Positions 5,784-7,365 of a stretch of 7,365 nt of DNA are shown piece after piece (the first letter of the stretch is position 1; the number at the start of each line of letters is the position of its first letter). The translations under genes and the position numbers were made by a program. Source of the DNA: an uncultured Eubacteriales bacterium (lineage in GTDB: Bacteria > Bacillota > Clostridia > Lachnospirales > Anaerotignaceae); NCBI GenBank assembly GCA_900548595.1, contig URLB01000101.1:1-7365 (forward strand), in the 5' to 3' direction. The notes under the pieces were generated by a model. It was given only the letters and a program-made list of their open reading frames with translations, was not told where the DNA came from and ran no database searches.

Positions 5784-5827
5784 AGCAAAGGCGCTTATCA
5801 AAGGATAGGTGTACTTTGCTCTTTTTT
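5784..5827 (+). terminator. Leader terminator (putative attenuator) of glnA
   Basis: AGCAAAG (5784-5790) pairs with CTTTGCT (5814-5820). Inside it, CGCTTATC (5792-5799) pairs with GATAGGTG (5804-5811, two G-U pairs) around an AAAG loop. This gives a 15-bp hairpin with a small internal bulge, followed by C and six T residues (5822-5827). It has the form of a Rho-independent terminator placed between the promoter and the gene. A competing helix is possible: CTCTTTT (5819-5825) with AAAAGAG (5850-5856), which would capture the U-tract. The ligand or protein that would control it is not evident. Confidence 0.65.
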
Positions 5828-5880
5828 ATGTAAAAAAACTGTCATTTGTAAAAGAGTTATAAAATTAAGGAGTGTTTAAT

Positions 5881-7212
5881 TTGCCTAAATTCACAAAGGA
5901 AGACATTATCAAAATTGTTGAAGACGAAAATATAAAGTTTATCAGACTTCAGTTTACAGACATTTTCGGACAGCTTAAAAACGTTGCTATTATGCCGTCT
6001 CAGCTTGAAAAGGCTCTTAACAACCAGATAATGCTTGACGGAAGCTCTATAGAAGGTTTTGTGCGTATAGAAGAGTCCGATCAGTATCTTTACCCCGATC
6101 TCGATACTTTTACAATACTTCCCTGGAGACCTCAGCACGGAAGAGTTGCAAGACTTATATGCGATATACATAATCCCGACGGTACTCCTTTTGTCGGCGA
6201 CCCCAGAGGCGCGCTTAAAAAAGTTCTTAAAAGAGCGGCTGACATGGGTTATTCTTTCAATGCAGGTCCCGAGTTGGAATTCTTCCTTTTCCAGACAGAC
6301 GATGAAGGAAAACCTACGACAAAAACAAATGACGAAGCCGGCTATTTTGACTTAGGCCCTCTTGACCACGGCGAAAGCACAAGACGCGAGATATGCCTTA
6401 CGCTTGAAACAATGGGCTTTGAAATAGAAGCTTCCCACCATGAGGTTGCCGCAGGTCAGCACGAAATAGACTTTAAATATGCGGACGCCCTTACAGCGGC
6501 AGACAATATTATGACATTTAAAATGGCAGTTAAAACAATAGCGCAGAAGAACGGTCTCCATGCCACATTTATGCCCAAACCCATTTACGGAGCATGCGGT
6601 TCGGGTATGCATACAAACATGTCTCTGTTCAAAGACGGTAAAAATATCTTCTTTGATCCCGACGGAGAAAGAAAGCTTTCAAAGGAAGCATACAGCTTTA
6701 TAGCAGGTCTCCTTCTTCATGTTAAAGGAATGACGGCAATAACAAATCCCCTTGTAAATTCCTATAAGAGACTTGTTCCCGGATATGAAGCGCCTTGCTA
6801 TCTCGCATGGTCGGCAGGAAACAGAAGCGCCCTTATAAGAATACCTTCCGCAAGAGGTAACAGCACAAGAGTAGAGCTTCGTTGTCCCGACCCCGCATGC
6901 AACCCTTACCTTTCACTGGCTGTATGCCTTGCGGCAGGTCTTGACGGTATAGAAAAAGGTCTTACTCCTCCCGATGAAATAACAGACAACATTTTCGATA
7001 TGCCTAAAAAGGAAAGAGAATCAAGAGGCATAGAAAGTCTCCCCGGTTCTCTTTTTGAAGCCGTTGTAGAATTTAAAAAAGACGACGTAGTTAAAGAAGC
7101 TCTCGGCGAGCATATCGTAAATCAGTATCTTGCTGGAAAAGAAAAAGAATGGGAAGATTACATTACAAGCGTAAGCAGCTGGGAAGTTGAAAAATATATC
7201 GTAGCATTCTGA
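5881..7212 (+). CDS. glnA: Glutamine synthetase type I (GSI-alpha, Bacillus-type)
   Basis: This cytosolic dodecameric enzyme condenses glutamate and ammonia to glutamine with ATP. The 443 residues match the Bacillus GlnA length (444). Visible are the DGSSIEGFVR signature (53-62), metal and substrate residues in GPELEFF (129-135), HHEVA (186-190) and GQHEIDF (192-198), His244 in SGMHTNMS, the ATP-site KPIYGACGSGMH, the flap NSYKRLVPGYEAP (293-305), and RVELR (330-334). Arg62, linked to glutamine feedback inhibition in Bacillus GS, is kept. The E. coli adenylylation tyrosine region reads NIFDMPKKE, with Phe372 in place of Tyr, so adenylylation is not expected. AAGGAG (5867-5872) sits 8 nt before a TTG at 5881, which I take as the start; the GTG at 5872 overlaps the ribosome binding site. 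No glnR gene is adjacent in the window. Confidence 0.97.
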   Translation: MPKFTKEDIIKIVEDENIKFIRLQFTDIFGQLKNVAIMPSQLEKALNNQIMLDGSSIEGFVRIEESDQYLYPDLDTFTILPWRPQHGRVARLICDIHNPDGTPFVGDPRGALKKVLKRAADMGYSFNAGPELEFFLFQTDDEGKPTTKTNDEAGYFDLGPLDHGESTRREICLTLETMGFEIEASHHEVAAGQHEIDFKYADALTAADNIMTFKMAVKTIAQKNGLHATFMPKPIYGACGSGMHTNMSLFKDGKNIFFDPDGERKLSKEAYSFIAGLLLHVKGMTAITNPLVNSYKRLVPGYEAPCYLAWSAGNRSALIRIPSARGNSTRVELRCPDPACNPYLSLAVCLAAGLDGIEKGLTPPDEITDNIFDMPKKERESRGIESLPGSLFEAVVEFKKDDVVKEALGEHIVNQYLAGKEKEWEDYITSVSSWEVEKYIVAF

Positions 7213-7235
7213 TAATCTGAATATTAAACTTAAAG

Positions 7236-7296
7236 AACCTCAAAAGAGCCTATTCATACTTTATATAAGTCTCGGACGTCTTTTGAGGTTTATTTT
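7236..7296 (+). terminator. glnA transcription terminator, long-loop form
   Basis: A perfect 12-bp stem, AACCTCAAAAGA (7236-7247) with TCTTTTGAGGTT (7279-7290), is followed by TATTTTTAT. The loop is 31 nt and contains a small inner hairpin, ACTT/AAGT (about 7257-7270), so the structure is branched rather than a simple stem-loop. It begins 23 nt after the glnA stop. Confidence 0.8.
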
Positions 7297-7365
7297 TATA
7301 TATTTTTAAGATTAAAACGGTCGTAAATGTGCTAAAATATATTTATTAAAAATTTTATTTTTTAA
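7297..7365. other. AT-rich region downstream of glnA, no gene seen
   Basis: No coding frame or RNA is supported here. A weak extended -10-like TGCTAAAAT occurs at 7330-7338 without a convincing -35, and could belong to a gene beyond the right edge. Confidence 0.3.

Noticed and set aside
5784..5820. ANTAR-target RNA (two hairpins with A1/G4 hexaloops) in the glnA leader
   Set aside because: Only one hairpin is present between the promoter and the U-tract, and its loop reads AAAG (or CAAAGG if the top pair opens), which does not put A at position 1 and G at position 4.
5608..5880. Bacillus GlnR/TnrA box (TGTNA-N7-TNACA) near asnB or glnA
   Set aside because: TGTCA and TGTTA half-sites occur, but none has the matching TNACA at the right distance.
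5857..6171. Minus-strand open frame overlapping the 5' end of glnA (104 codons)
   Set aside because: It runs antisense through the strongly conserved glnA coding region and has no recognisable protein features.
1..7365. Mobile elements, CRISPR arrays, tRNA genes, phage or defence genes
   Set aside because: No transposase, integrase, regularly spaced repeat, cloverleaf or defence-family domain was seen on either strand.

Overview
This 7.4 kb window looks like ordinary chromosomal DNA from a low-GC anaerobic Firmicute, most likely class Clostridia and possibly Lachnospiraceae-like. The evidence is AT-rich DNA with strong AAGGAG/GGAGG ribosome binding sites, a T-box leader, a Bacillus-type (GSI-alpha) glutamine synthetase, a clostridial-type FeoB N-terminus, and DUF1836 and DUF2974 proteins. 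I see no mobile element, CRISPR array, tRNA or rRNA. The taxonomic placement is an inference from protein style, not from a search.

Layout. (1) Positions 1-934, minus strand: feoA and the 5' part of feoB, a ferrous iron uptake operon with a 14-nt overlap; feoB runs off the left edge. (2) Positions 1058-2233, plus strand: a DUF2974 alpha/beta-hydrolase (lipase-like) gene, divergent from feoAB. It ends in a hairpin whose loop is its own stop codon and which also serves the convergent gene. (3) Positions 2247-2750, minus strand: a DUF1836 protein with a MerR-like helix-turn-helix, probably a regulator. (4) Positions 2963-3634, plus strand: a hemolysin III/PAQR-family membrane protein, divergent from the DUF1836 gene; the shared 212-bp region carries a repeated ATAGTA motif. 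(5) Positions 3692-5272, minus strand: asnB, glutamine-dependent asparagine synthase, preceded by an asparagine T-box riboswitch. (6) Positions 5881-7212, plus strand: glnA, glutamine synthetase, transcribed divergently from asnB and preceded by a perfect consensus promoter and a terminator-like hairpin in its leader.

How the parts work together. glnA makes glutamine from glutamate and ammonia, and asnB spends glutamine to make asparagine, so the divergent pair joins a producer and a consumer of glutamine. Each has its own RNA-level control: an uncharged tRNA-Asn sensor on asnB and an apparent attenuator on glnA. The most interesting sequence lies in the 608-bp region between them. The asnB T-box has no normal U-tract terminator between its antiterminator and the gene. 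The only U-run sits between the Shine-Dalgarno sequence and the start codon. The glnA hairpin with its U6 tract begins only a few bases after the predicted transcription start. I did not find a clearly new multi-gene system; the unusual points are regulatory.
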